This document shows positions 17,659-25,054 of a DNA stretch of 43,621 nucleotides, one piece after another. Positions within the stretch are counted from its first letter, which is position 1, and every line of letters starts with the position of its first letter. Origin of the DNA: Lachnospiraceae bacterium (GTDB taxonomy: Bacteria > Bacillota > Clostridia > Lachnospirales > Lachnospiraceae); contig JAJQFO010000178.1 of assembly GCA_021201095.1 (NCBI GenBank), positions 1 to 43,621 on the forward strand, written 5' to 3'. The notes beneath the pieces were generated by a model. It worked only from the letters and a program-made list of their open reading frames with translations. It was not told where the DNA came from and searched no databases. Position numbers and translations under genes: made by a program.

Positions 17659-17696
17659 ACGAAAACCTCCTTATTATTATGGCGCGAACTGTTTCG

Positions 17697-17725
17697 CAAA
17701 GCAAAGGGACTGGCGAGCAGTCCCC
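17697..17725 (-). terminator. Riboswitch-linked terminator hairpin before dapA
   Basis: Minus-strand GGGACTG-CTCGC-CAGTCCC followed by TTTGCTTT, 25 nt after the riboswitch closing stem and 40 bp before dapA. This fits transcription attenuation in the lysine-bound state. The U-run is interrupted. Confidence 0.7.
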
Positions 17726-17749
17726 AAAGAATTCGAAAAACGGATCTTC

Positions 17750-17921
17750 AGATAGCTCTCCATCGCCTTGCGATGACAGTCATAAGGTTTTTCACCTTAT
17801 GCCCAGAAAAAACAGCTTCAGGCACTGCCTCTCTTCGGCGCGTTTCCCTTTCCTCCATCCTCCTCTGCCCCTGAGCGCATCCGATGGAGTACTTATGAAC
17901 CGCGCAACCTCTATCCTGTTT
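17750..17921 (-). promoter_or_regulatory. Lysine riboswitch (L box)
   Basis: The dapA leader carries the L-box conserved elements in order on the minus strand: GGATAGAGGTTGCG, AGTA after ten nucleotides, GGAAAGGG, CGCCGAAG, CTGGG, then TGTCATCGCAAGGCGATG and the closing GAGAGCTATC. The GATAG/CTATC ends form P1, which encloses the multi-helix junction. The element is about 170 nt, as usual for this class. It lies between a consensus promoter and a terminator hairpin ahead of dapA. Ligand assignment rests on matching the known class. Confidence 0.92.
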
Positions 17922-18031
17922 CTTTTTGTAACCTGCTGTAAATCCGCCGTCCAGTATACGATAACAGCGCATCCGCCGGTCACTGCCTTGTATGTTTCCA
18001 CGTTTATCTCAGCGCTTCTTACATGTTCCTT

Positions 18032-18060
18032 ACTATAACACTCATAAAAAACTCTGTCAA
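18032..18060 (-). promoter_or_regulatory. Strong promoter of the dapA riboswitch transcript
   Basis: Minus-strand TTGACA, 17-bp spacer, TATAGT. The transcript would begin near 18025, giving a leader of about 365 nt that contains the lysine riboswitch. Confidence 0.85.
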
Positions 18061-18104
18061 CACCTGTTCCGGGCGTTTCTGAAATCCGCTTTAAGCAGAT
18101 CCTG

Positions 18105-18965
18105 CTACCGTCCGCATGCATCCAGCACCTGCAGCGCCGCATACGCAGGCTCCAGATAAGCATTCTCCGCCTGCGCGAAATGCCCCGCTTCGGTCAGCTC
18201 AGACAGCTTCGGATCAATCGGCATTTTCCCGGCGACAAGGATCCCCATCTCGTCCGCGACCTCCTGAATCTTGCTCGTGCCGAACACCGGAATCTCTTTC
18301 CCGCAGTCCGGGCATACCAGATAGCTGTAATTCTCAATCAGGCCGAGTACCGGGATGTGCATCGTCTCTGCCATATTATATGCTTTTTTTACAATCATTT
18401 TTACCAGATCCTGCGGCGTAGTCACAACAAAGATGCCGTCCACCGGCAGGGACTGAAAGACCGTCAGCGGCACATCGCCGGTGCCGGGAGGCATATCCAC
18501 GAGCAGATAATCCAGCTCGCCCCAGATCACGTCGTGCCAAAACTGCTTTACCAGGCCCGCCAGAATCGGCCCCCGCCAGATCACCGGATCCTCGGGATTT
18601 GGAAGCAGCAGGTTGATCGACATCACCTTAATATCGTTGTCTGTCAGTCTCGGATAAATTCCCTGATCGTCCGCTTCCGCCAGCCCGGTCATTCCATACA
18701 TTCTCGGAATCGACGGTCCCGTAATATCTGCATCCATGATACCGACACGAAATCCCTTAGAAGCCAGAATATTCGCTAAAGACGCAGTCACCATCGATTT
18801 TCCCACGCCTCCCTTTCCGCTGACTACACCAATCACGTGCTTGATCTCGGAATACGCATTCAGCTCCTCAAGCATGCTCTCCGGCTTTCCGCCATTCGCA
18901 CTCGGGCAGCCCTCGCAGCTTTCTCTGTCACAGCTCGACGCGCTGCTGCATGTAGCATCTGCCAT
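18105..18965 (-). CDS. Mrp/NBP35-type iron-sulfur cluster carrier ATPase
   Basis: A P-loop scaffold or carrier for [4Fe-4S] clusters, 286 residues. A Cys-rich N-terminus (CSSASSCDRESCEGCPSA) resembles the NBP35 N-terminal cluster motif. The deviant Walker A is VVSGKGGVGKSMVTASLAN, followed by GIMDADITGPSIPRMYG, LLVDMPPGTGDV and TTPQDLV. The C-terminal CPDCG (in YLVCPDCGKEIPVFG) supplies the conserved CxxC that binds the bridging cluster. The start is the ATG with AAAGGAGG 8 nt upstream; an upstream in-frame start would add 17 basic residues without a site. It is transcribed alone. The 5' region consists of 49-bp repeats. Confidence 0.92.
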   Translation of the reverse strand: MADATCSSASSCDRESCEGCPSANGGKPESMLEELNAYSEIKHVIGVVSGKGGVGKSMVTASLANILASKGFRVGIMDADITGPSIPRMYGMTGLAEADDQGIYPRLTDNDIKVMSINLLLPNPEDPVIWRGPILAGLVKQFWHDVIWGELDYLLVDMPPGTGDVPLTVFQSLPVDGIFVVTTPQDLVKMIVKKAYNMAETMHIPVLGLIENYSYLVCPDCGKEIPVFGTSKIQEVADEMGILVAGKMPIDPKLSELTEAGHFAQAENAYLEPAYAALQVLDACGR

Positions 18966-18984
18966 TTTATTTTCCTCCTTTATT

Positions 18985-19165
18985 TTCCTCGTCCGCCTCT
19001 TAAGCAGACGGTACATTCCTTACCTTCCACTCGTCCGCCGCCTGACAGGCGATATGTTCTTTCCATAATTATAGCCATAACCGCTCACCCGCCCGTCTGA
19101 GCAGACGGCACACTCTTTTTTCAATATAACGGTTCACCCATCAGCCTGAGCAGACGGCACTATCC
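18985..19165. repeat. About 49-bp degenerate tandem repeat upstream of mrp
   Basis: Roughly four units, each with a small hairpin such as CCGTCTGAGCAGACGG and a following CGGCACACT-like segment. Units beginning ATAACCGCTCACCC (19077) and ATAACGGTTCACCC (19126) are exactly 49 bp apart; two more diverged units lie nearer mrp. The array fills the mrp 5' region. Confidence 0.65.
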
Positions 19166-19372
19166 CCCGGTTTTGTCCTGCACCGGGAGCAAGGCTGCAA
19201 ACCGCAACGATCGTACCACAGTCTTTCAAGTCTGTCAACCTCTGTTCCTGGCATATGTCAGAAACTCTGTCGCCTGATTTTCTATTACATTCCAGCTATA
19301 CACATCGGCCGTTTCGATCGCAGAAACAGAACACCGCTTCCATTTTTTTCTAATATTTTTCGATTTTTATTG

Positions 19373-19401
19373 TTGACATCGAATTTTAAGCGATGTATAA
19401 T
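19373..19401 (+). promoter_or_regulatory. Consensus promoter with embedded operator for the repressor-polymerase cassette
   Basis: TTGACA, 17-bp spacer, TATAAT: both hexamers are perfect. The inverted repeat ACATCG-N9-CGATGT (19376-19396) overlaps both boxes, so a bound dimer would block RNA polymerase. A weaker version, ACATCG-N7-CGATCG, lies at 19302-19320. Autorepression by the S24 regulator just downstream is the natural reading (inference). Confidence 0.85.
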
Positions 19402-19424
19402 CTGTGCAACACGGAGGAAATGAT

Positions 19425-20285
19425 ATGACATATTACGGGAAAAAAATCGTCCCTTTCACACCCGATGCGCATTCCGGCAGTCCGCGCTTTAATATTACTG
19501 AACTGAAAGAGCACAATGTCATCGGAAAAAAACTGGCCGAAGCCAGAAAAATGAGGAACCTGAGTCAAAAAGATCTCTCCGCAGCGCTTACGGCATACGG
19601 CGCCAGTGTTTCTGCGGGAGCAATCAGCAAATGGGAAAAGGGCGATGCGTTTCCCGGTGTTCTGCAGTTTCTCGCTTTTTGCGACATTTGCCGCATTGAT
19701 CAGATCGGCGAGTTTTTTCTGGGTGAAACCCCGGAGGCCGCAGACTACTCTCCTGAACTAAACCAGAAGGGATTAAAAATCCTCCAGGCTATGAAGGAAG
19801 CCATGATTGCCTCCGGCCAGTATGTGCCTGTATCACGCCGCAGGATCACAAATCTGGCCGAAGAGGTAGAGAAACGGCTCATCCGGGTGAGCAGCAACCT
19901 GGCGTCCGCGGGCACGGGAAGCTTTCTGGACGAAGATCAGTTCACCGAAATACTCTATCCGGTTTCCCAGATCCCGGACGGGACGGATTTCGGCATCCGC
20001 ATCTCGGGAGACAGCATGGAGCCCGTCTATATGGACCGTCAGATTGTCTGGGTCCAGCAGTGCAGCGAGCTGAACCCCGGAGAAGTAGGAATCTTTATCT
20101 GCGACGGGGAAGGTTATATCAAAGAATATCACGAAGAAATGCCGGATAAGAGCGAGTACAGCGAATACTTCTGCGACGGCATCCTGCATCCAAAGATTTC
20201 TCTGATTTCCTATAATAAAAAGTATCCGTCAAAGCAGATATCCCCTTACTGCCGTTTTGAAATCATCGGCCGGGTACTGAATTAA
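19425..20285 (+). CDS. XRE-family repressor with S24 self-cleavage domain (CI/LexA-like)
   Basis: A 286-residue regulator. Residues about 25-80 form an HTH (GKKLAEARKMRNLSQKDLS, then ISKWEKGDAFPGVLQFL). A linker leads to an S24 peptidase domain. The likely cleavage bond is Ala-Gly in LASAGTGSFLDED, the nucleophile is the Ser of ISGDSMEPVYMDRQ, and the general base is the Lys of GYIKEY. All parts needed for RecA-stimulated self-cleavage are present. The ATG has GGAGG 7 nt upstream; a GTG seven codons earlier would precede the predicted transcription start. It is the first gene of a plus-strand cassette ending with polymerase and YolD-like genes, so it probably represses that cassette until DNA damage (inference). 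Neighbouring mrp is divergent. Confidence 0.9.
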   Translation: MTYYGKKIVPFTPDAHSGSPRFNITELKEHNVIGKKLAEARKMRNLSQKDLSAALTAYGASVSAGAISKWEKGDAFPGVLQFLAFCDICRIDQIGEFFLGETPEAADYSPELNQKGLKILQAMKEAMIASGQYVPVSRRRITNLAEEVEKRLIRVSSNLASAGTGSFLDEDQFTEILYPVSQIPDGTDFGIRISGDSMEPVYMDRQIVWVQQCSELNPGEVGIFICDGEGYIKEYHEEMPDKSEYSEYFCDGILHPKISLISYNKKYPSKQISPYCRFEIIGRVLN

Positions 20286-20310
20286 TTTTTACAGGAGGAG
20301 GTGACATTAC

Positions 20311-20613
20311 ATGCATCCAAAAGCGCAGATCCTGCACCCACATAAGGAAAAAGTCTATGTAACGGTCAACTCCGACACCGATGCGACCGGCTACATACAA
20401 CCAAAATCGATCACCTGGCCTGACGGACGCATCTTCCAGATCGAAGAAGTCCGGGACTTTCGGCCGGCAGATACTGTCGGCGGCTGCCTCCTGGGCGATT
20501 GCTACACCGTGGTCATCAAAGGACAACGAAAGCATCTGTTTTATGAAAAAGCCGATGATTACTTTCCCGGCAGACGCGGGAGATGGTTTGTGGAAATCAC
20601 GGCTGCCGGATGA
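20311..20613 (+). CDS. Conserved-looking 100-residue protein of unknown function in the polymerase cassette
   Basis: Starts 25 bp after the repressor gene with AGGAGGAGG and a good ATG. The sequence reads like a compact beta-rich domain: VYVTVNSDTDATGYIQPKSI, TWPDGRIFQIEEVRDFRP, CYTVVIKGQRKHLFYEKAD and a closing GRRGRWFVEIT. No catalytic motif, Cys pair, membrane helix or signal peptide was seen. Small proteins of this general look are, as I recall, often placed between S24 regulators and Y-family polymerases in Clostridia, but I cannot name the family. Possible roles are a polymerase accessory factor or a modulator of the repressor; both are guesses. Confidence 0.75.
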   Translation: MHPKAQILHPHKEKVYVTVNSDTDATGYIQPKSITWPDGRIFQIEEVRDFRPADTVGGCLLGDCYTVVIKGQRKHLFYEKADDYFPGRRGRWFVEITAAG

Positions 20614-20648
20614 TTCACGGCCGGACGGATTCAGGCCAGATACCGTTA

Positions 20649-20774
20649 TCGGTTCGTTTCATTTGCAGCCGGCATCTTCCGTCAGCCTCGACAGAGTTGC
20701 GACCGATGCCTTCCGGCAGCCTCGGCAGAATTGCGGCCGATGCCTTCCGGCAGCCTCGGCAAATCAGAACCGAA
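20649..20774. repeat. 34-bp tandem repeat ahead of the Y-family polymerase
   Basis: Units at 20683-20716 and 20717-20750 are nearly identical (CAGCCTCGRCAGARTTGCG, then CCGATGCCTTCCGG). A third partial unit starts at 20751 and a diverged one precedes 20683. It fills the 203-bp gap between the 100-residue gene and the polymerase. The 34-bp period is not a multiple of three. Confidence 0.8.
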
Positions 20775-20816
20775 CGCAGGCCGTTCTCCCGGCAGGAAAG
20801 GAGCACTCGTTTCACT

Positions 20817-22280
20817 ATGGACAGAACCTATCTCGCCATTGACCTAAAATCTTATTTTGCATCCTGCGAATGTGCAGACCGCCGCATGGATCCGCTGACT
20901 ACTCATCTCGTCGTAGCAGACGAATCCCGGACGGAAAAGACCATCTGTCTCGCCGTGTCCCCATCCCTGAAGGCCTACGGAATCCCCGGACGTGCCCGGC
21001 TGTTTGAGGTAATCCAGGCAGTAGAAAACATCAACGCGGAGCGTCTGCGTGTCCTGCGCCAGATCAGCGCCAACCCCGGCGCCGCATTTTCGTCCTCCTC
21101 TTTTGACGCGGAGGCGCTCTCGAAGGATCCGCGGCTGAAGCTGTCCTACATTGTGGCTCCTCCAAGGATGAAGCGATACGTAGAGACTTCTGCACAGATT
21201 TACTCCATTTATCTGAAATATATCGCCCCGGAAGATATTTTTTCTTATTCCATAGATGAGGTATTTGTCGATGCCACAGCTTACCTGCAGACCTACCATA
21301 TGACCGCGCGCGAACTGTGCATGAGTATGATCCGGGATGTTCTCTATGCTACCGGCATCACGGCCACAGGCGGCATCGGCACAAATCTTTATCTGGCAAA
21401 GATCGCCATGGACATCGTGGCAAAACACGTACCGGCAGATAAGGATGGCGTCCGCATCGCGCAGTTGAACGAATACAGCTACCGCGCAAAGCTGTGGACA
21501 CACACGCCGCTGACGGACTTCTGGCAGGTCGGCCGCGCAACCGCACGCAAGCTGGAAAAGCACTACCTGTATACCATGGGCGACGTGGCCCGGGAAAGTC
21601 TGTCTAACCCGGAATGGTTTTACAGCACCTTCGGCATCAATGCGGAAATCCTCATTGATCACGCATGGGGGATCGAGCCTGTGACCATGGCGCATATCAA
21701 AAATTATAAAGCAGATAATCACAGCCTCACCGAAGGCCAGGTATTGTCCGAGCCCTACGATTTCGACAAAGCCAAAATCATTGTGCGGGAAATGGCAGAC
21801 AGTCTGATACTGCAGCTTACTGAAAAAAGTCTGGTCACAGATCTGCTGACACTGGATATCGCCTATGACCGTGAGAATGTCGATAAAGGCAGAGTATACA
21901 GCGATGTAAAATCTGACCACTATGGACGGCTCGTCCCCAAGCCTGCCCATGGCAGTACCCGGCTTAACTCCCCGACAAACCTCGGCAGCATAATTATTGA
22001 TGCTGTCTCCGGCATTTTTGAAAGCATTGCCGAGCCAGGTCTGACCATCCGGAAAATCAGCATTTCCGCCGGACACCTGTCCGAAGATGACGGATGCTAT
22101 CAGATGGATCTGTTCACCGACACCGCCAAACAGGAACGCGAGCGAAAAATGCAGTCCGCAATGGCTTCCATCAAAAAGCGTTACGGCAAAAATGCCGTTT
22201 TAAAAGGAACCAGCTATCTGGAAGGCGCCACCATGCGCGAGCGGAACGGGCAGATCGGTGGTCACCGAAGCGGCGAATGA
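20817..22280 (+). CDS. Y-family translesion DNA polymerase, UvrX/UmuC-like
   Basis: A 487-residue error-prone polymerase. Palm residues are visible: Asp in TYLAIDLKSYFASCE, then the catalytic pair in FSYSIDEVFVDAT. The little-finger and thumb wording (YATGITATGGIGTNLYLAKI, FWQVGRATARKLEKH) matches the UvrX/UmuC side rather than DinB. YQMDLF near the C-terminus fits a beta-clamp-binding motif, and the tail RYGKNAVLKGTSYLEGATMR is typical of UvrX relatives. The start is placed where homology begins; an open frame continues upstream but overlaps the preceding gene. The GGAG is 13 nt from the ATG, rather far, so translation may be weak. It is third in the cassette, after a 34-bp repeat array. Confidence 0.92.
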   Translation: MDRTYLAIDLKSYFASCECADRRMDPLTTHLVVADESRTEKTICLAVSPSLKAYGIPGRARLFEVIQAVENINAERLRVLRQISANPGAAFSSSSFDAEALSKDPRLKLSYIVAPPRMKRYVETSAQIYSIYLKYIAPEDIFSYSIDEVFVDATAYLQTYHMTARELCMSMIRDVLYATGITATGGIGTNLYLAKIAMDIVAKHVPADKDGVRIAQLNEYSYRAKLWTHTPLTDFWQVGRATARKLEKHYLYTMGDVARESLSNPEWFYSTFGINAEILIDHAWGIEPVTMAHIKNYKADNHSLTEGQVLSEPYDFDKAKIIVREMADSLILQLTEKSLVTDLLTLDIAYDRENVDKGRVYSDVKSDHYGRLVPKPAHGSTRLNSPTNLGSIIIDAVSGIFESIAEPGLTIRKISISAGHLSEDDGCYQMDLFTDTAKQERERKMQSAMASIKKRYGKNAVLKGTSYLEGATMRERNGQIGGHRSGE

Positions 22281-22417
22281 AACAATGCATACATTCAAAA
22301 TCACCCGCCAAAGGCTATTCCGCTGCCAAAATCTGCGCAAAAAGGATTTGTGCTGCCGCCTGGCGGAAAATCAGAATTTTACAAAGCAAAAACAGCTTTA
22401 ACAGCAGAGGGATTCTC

Positions 22418-22981
22418 ATGACAAAAACAACTACACAAGCAGCAATTTTCTCGGCAACAGAAAAGTCATCAGCGGCAGCAGGAGGTTCTGAGACAGAGGC
22501 AGAAGAAAAATACAGGGATATCATCCATTGCTCCTGGCCCGCAGACCCATCCGTCTACCGCAGGCATCCGAAAATGTCTCTTCAGGATCGTGCTAAAATA
22601 TTTGCGCCTTTTGCCGCCCTGAGGGGACACAGTGACCGCCTTTTTGAAGAAACCGGCAGGCTGCTCCGCTCCGCCAGGATCACTCTGTCCGAAGAAGAAT
22701 CCGCAATTCTTTCTGACAAACTCCTGCAGGTCAGAAAGGGGATGAACATCACCGTCCTGTACTTTGAGCCTGACTCCTCCGGTGATGGGACAGGCTATTA
22801 TATCAGCCTGTCAGGTACCGTCTCGGAGCTCGACAACCTGTTCCATTCGATTAAAATAAGCACCGGAGAAATGGGCGAAAAGGGCGAGATCCATCAGGTC
22901 ATTCGCTTCGAGGACCTGGCAGATATCCGTCTTCCTTATGGTTCCGGTGAGGATTCCTTCCCTGCAGATTCACTCCCCTGA
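22418..22981 (+). CDS. YolD-like protein, partner of the Y-family polymerase
   Basis: A 187-residue protein. The YolD core is in the middle: HPKMSLQDRAKIFAPFAALR with GH after it, then a helical part (LFEETGRLLRSARITLSEEE) and a C-terminal beta region (MNITVLYFEPDSSGDGTGYY, EIHQVIRFEDLADIRLP). YolD-like genes usually sit beside uvrX/umuC-type genes in Bacillota, as here. The ATG chosen has an AGAGGG site 7 nt upstream. An in-frame ATG at 22277 overlaps the polymerase stop (ATGA) and would add 47 basic residues, so translational coupling cannot be excluded. Biochemical role is unknown; UmuD-like assistance has been proposed in general terms. Confidence 0.85.
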   Translation: MTKTTTQAAIFSATEKSSAAAGGSETEAEEKYRDIIHCSWPADPSVYRRHPKMSLQDRAKIFAPFAALRGHSDRLFEETGRLLRSARITLSEEESAILSDKLLQVRKGMNITVLYFEPDSSGDGTGYYISLSGTVSELDNLFHSIKISTGEMGEKGEIHQVIRFEDLADIRLPYGSGEDSFPADSLP

Positions 22982-23040
22982 TATTTCAGCGCAATTCTCA
23001 CTTGCATAATCGGAGCAGTTGCGTTATATTTTACAAAGCA

Positions 23041-23062
23041 CCGCGAGGACTCAGCCTCGCGG
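23041..23062. other. GC-rich hairpin between the YolD-like gene and argG
   Basis: Perfect 8-bp stem CCGCGAGG-ACTCAG-CCTCGCGG without a following T-run. It may close the cassette transcript or act in the argG leader. The 140-bp leader is too short for a T box. Confidence 0.45.
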
Positions 23063-23125
23063 GAAACGGTTTCAGAGTAAAACGGCTGCTGCCGTTTACG
23101 ATAAAAAACGGAGGAGGAAAAACTT

Positions 23126-24349
23126 ATGAAAGAAAAAGTAGTTCTGGCGTATTCAGGCGGGCTTGATACGACCGCGATCATCCCGTGGCTAAAGGAGAAT
23201 TTTGACTACGACGTAGTATGCTGCTGCATCGACGTCGGACAGGGCAACGAGCTGGACGGCCTCGACGAACGGGCGAAGCTCTCCGGCGCTTCCAAGCTAT
23301 ATATTGAAAATATTGTTGATGAGTTCTGTGATGATTTTGTTATGCCATGTGTAAAGGCAGGCGCCGTATATGAGCACAAATATCTGCTCGGCACCTCAAT
23401 GGCACGTCCGGCAATTGTGAAAAAGCTGGTCGAAATCGCACGCAAGGAAAACGCGGTGGCGATCTGCCACGGCGCAACCGGCAAGGGAAATGACCAGATC
23501 CGTTTCGAGCTGGGGATCAAGGCTCTCGCTCCGGATATCAAAATCATCGCTCCGTGGAGAATGACAGATGTATGGACGATGCAGTCCCGTGAGGACGAGA
23601 TTGCCTACTGTGAGCAGCACGGCATCCATCTCCCATTTTCACAGGATTCAAGCTATAGCCGCGACCGCAATCTCTGGCACATCAGCCATGAGGGTCTGGA
23701 GCTGGAAGATCCGGCCAACGAGCCGAACTATGACCACATGCTGGTACTCGGCGTGACACCGGAAAAAGCGCCGGATCAGGGCGAATATGTGACCATGACC
23801 TTTGAGGCGGGCATTCCGAAGACCCTGAATGGCCGTGAAATGAAAGTATCTGAGATTATTACAGAGCTGAACGCACTCGGCGGCAAGCACGGCATCGGCA
23901 TTGTGGACATCGTGGAAAACCGTGTAGTCGGTATGAAGTCCCGCGGTGTCTATGAAACCCCCGGCGGCACAATCCTGATGGCTGCACACGAGCAGCTGGA
24001 AGAACTGATTCTTGACCGCGAAACGCTGGAGACCAAGAAAAAGCTGGGCAGCCAGTTTGCACAGGTCGTCTATGAGGGCAAATGGTTCACACCGCTGCGC
24101 GAGGCCATTCAAGCGTTCGTCGATGTGACGCAGGAAAATGTAACTGGCGAAGTGAAATTCAAGCTCTACAAGGGCAACATCATCAAGGCCGGGACGACCT
24201 CTCCTTATTCTCTGTACAACGAATCCCTGGCTTCCTTCACGACCGGCGATCTCTACGATCACCACGACGCAAGCGGCTTCATTACCCTGTTTGGACTGCC
24301 GCTGAAGGTGCGCGCGATGAAAAAGGCAGAACTGGAAAACAAGAAATAA
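23126..24349 (+). CDS. argG: Argininosuccinate synthase
   Basis: Joins citrulline and aspartate with ATP to argininosuccinate, the penultimate step of arginine synthesis. The 407-residue protein starts [20 protein letters not shown] with the N-type ATP loop YSGGLDT. Further family blocks are [66 protein letters not shown] with YETPGG following, and a closing [14 protein letters not shown]. Length is normal. GGAGGAGG precedes the ATG. argH is not adjacent on the right; an unusual long-loop terminator follows, so argG appears to be monocistronic. Confidence 0.97.
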   Translation: MKEKVVLAYSGGLDTTAIIPWLKENFDYDVVCCCIDVGQGNELDGLDERAKLSGASKLYIENIVDEFCDDFVMPCVKAGAVYEHKYLLGTSMARPAIVKKLVEIARKENAVAICHGATGKGNDQIRFELGIKALAPDIKIIAPWRMTDVWTMQSREDEIAYCEQHGIHLPFSQDSSYSRDRNLWHISHEGLELEDPANEPNYDHMLVLGVTPEKAPDQGEYVTMTFEAGIPKTLNGREMKVSEIITELNALGGKHGIGIVDIVENRVVGMKSRGVYETPGGTILMAAHEQLEELILDRETLETKKKLGSQFAQVVYEGKWFTPLREAIQAFVDVTQENVTGEVKFKLYKGNIIKAGTTSPYSLYNESLASFTTGDLYDHHDASGFITLFGLPLKVRAMKKAELENKK

Positions 24350-24357
24350 GGCATTCG

Positions 24358-24452
24358 AAAACGCCTTTCACAGGCTCCATCTCCAATGCGCTGTTGGTCT
24401 GATGATACAGAAAAGCTGCAGAGAAAGAGAACCTTGAAAGGCGTTTTTACTT
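24358..24452 (+). terminator. Long-loop terminator after argG
   Basis: A perfect 13-bp stem, AAAACGCCTTTCA (24358-24370) and TGAAAGGCGTTTT (24435-24447), ends in TTTTTACTTTC. The loop is 64 nt, far longer than normal. It starts 9 bp after the argG stop. Confidence 0.7.
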
Positions 24453-24517
24453 TCGACATTGCTATTTTGACATTGTTCTTTTCTAATTCACACAGTCAGA
24501 TGCTTTCGGCCTCCGGC

Positions 24518-25054
24518 TCACATCTGCCCGTCCATGATGCTCCAGTTTTTCCTGAGATAGTCGATCATGGAAACCACCGTCAGTACAAGAGCGATCCAGG
24601 TCACAGCCAGTGCCAGATGATTCCACACCTCGCCAAAGTCGTAAATCAGCATCACAATCATAATCATCTGAAAAACCGTTTTGAACTTGCCCCAGTAGCT
24701 GGCGGCAATCACCGTTCCCTTGTCAGATGCCACCAGACGGAAACCGCTGATGATGAATTCCCGTCCGATGATAATGATCACCATCCAGGCCGCCAGCTTT
24801 TCCTGCGCAACCAGACAGATCATCGCCGAGCAGACTAAAAGCTTATCTGCGATCGGATCCATAAATTTTCCAAAGTCTGTTACCAGATTATTTTTTCTGG
24901 CCAGATAACCATCCAACGTGTCTGTCAGGCTCGCTGCTATAAAAAGCACTCCAGCCCAGATATTTCCATAGGGAATGCCCTCTGCCAGCATCAGTACAAC
25001 AAATACCGGCACCAGGCACACACGAAGCATTGTCAGTTTATTCGGTAAATTCAT
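24518..25054 (-). CDS. pgsA: CDP-diacylglycerol-glycerol-3-phosphate 3-phosphatidyltransferase
   Basis: Makes phosphatidylglycerol phosphate from CDP-diacylglycerol, the product of CdsA. The 178-residue membrane protein starts MNLPNKLTMLRVCLVPVFVV. The CDP-alcohol phosphotransferase motif is complete: DTLDGYLARKNNLVTDFGKF, then MDPIADK. About four to five membrane segments follow. The start lies inside the end of rimO (17-nt overlap) with GGAGAG 7 nt upstream; an in-frame TTG five codons earlier has no proper site. The overlap suggests translational coupling with rimO, its common neighbour in Bacillota. It is the last gene of the yicC-to-pgsA transcript. Confidence 0.95.
   Translation of the reverse strand: MNLPNKLTMLRVCLVPVFVVLMLAEGIPYGNIWAGVLFIAASLTDTLDGYLARKNNLVTDFGKFMDPIADKLLVCSAMICLVAQEKLAAWMVIIIIGREFIISGFRLVASDKGTVIAASYWGKFKTVFQMIMIVMLIYDFGEVWNHLALAVTWIALVLTVVSMIDYLRKNWSIMDGQM

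Noticed and set aside
20583-20816. Upstream extension of the Y-family polymerase
   Set aside because: The open frame overlaps the 100-residue gene and crosses 34-bp repeats; family similarity begins at the ATG at 20817.
23030-23062. CACCGCG sequence ahead of argG resembling part of a T box
   Set aside because: The leader is only about 140 bp and lacks the stem I and specifier structures; only a simple hairpin is supported.
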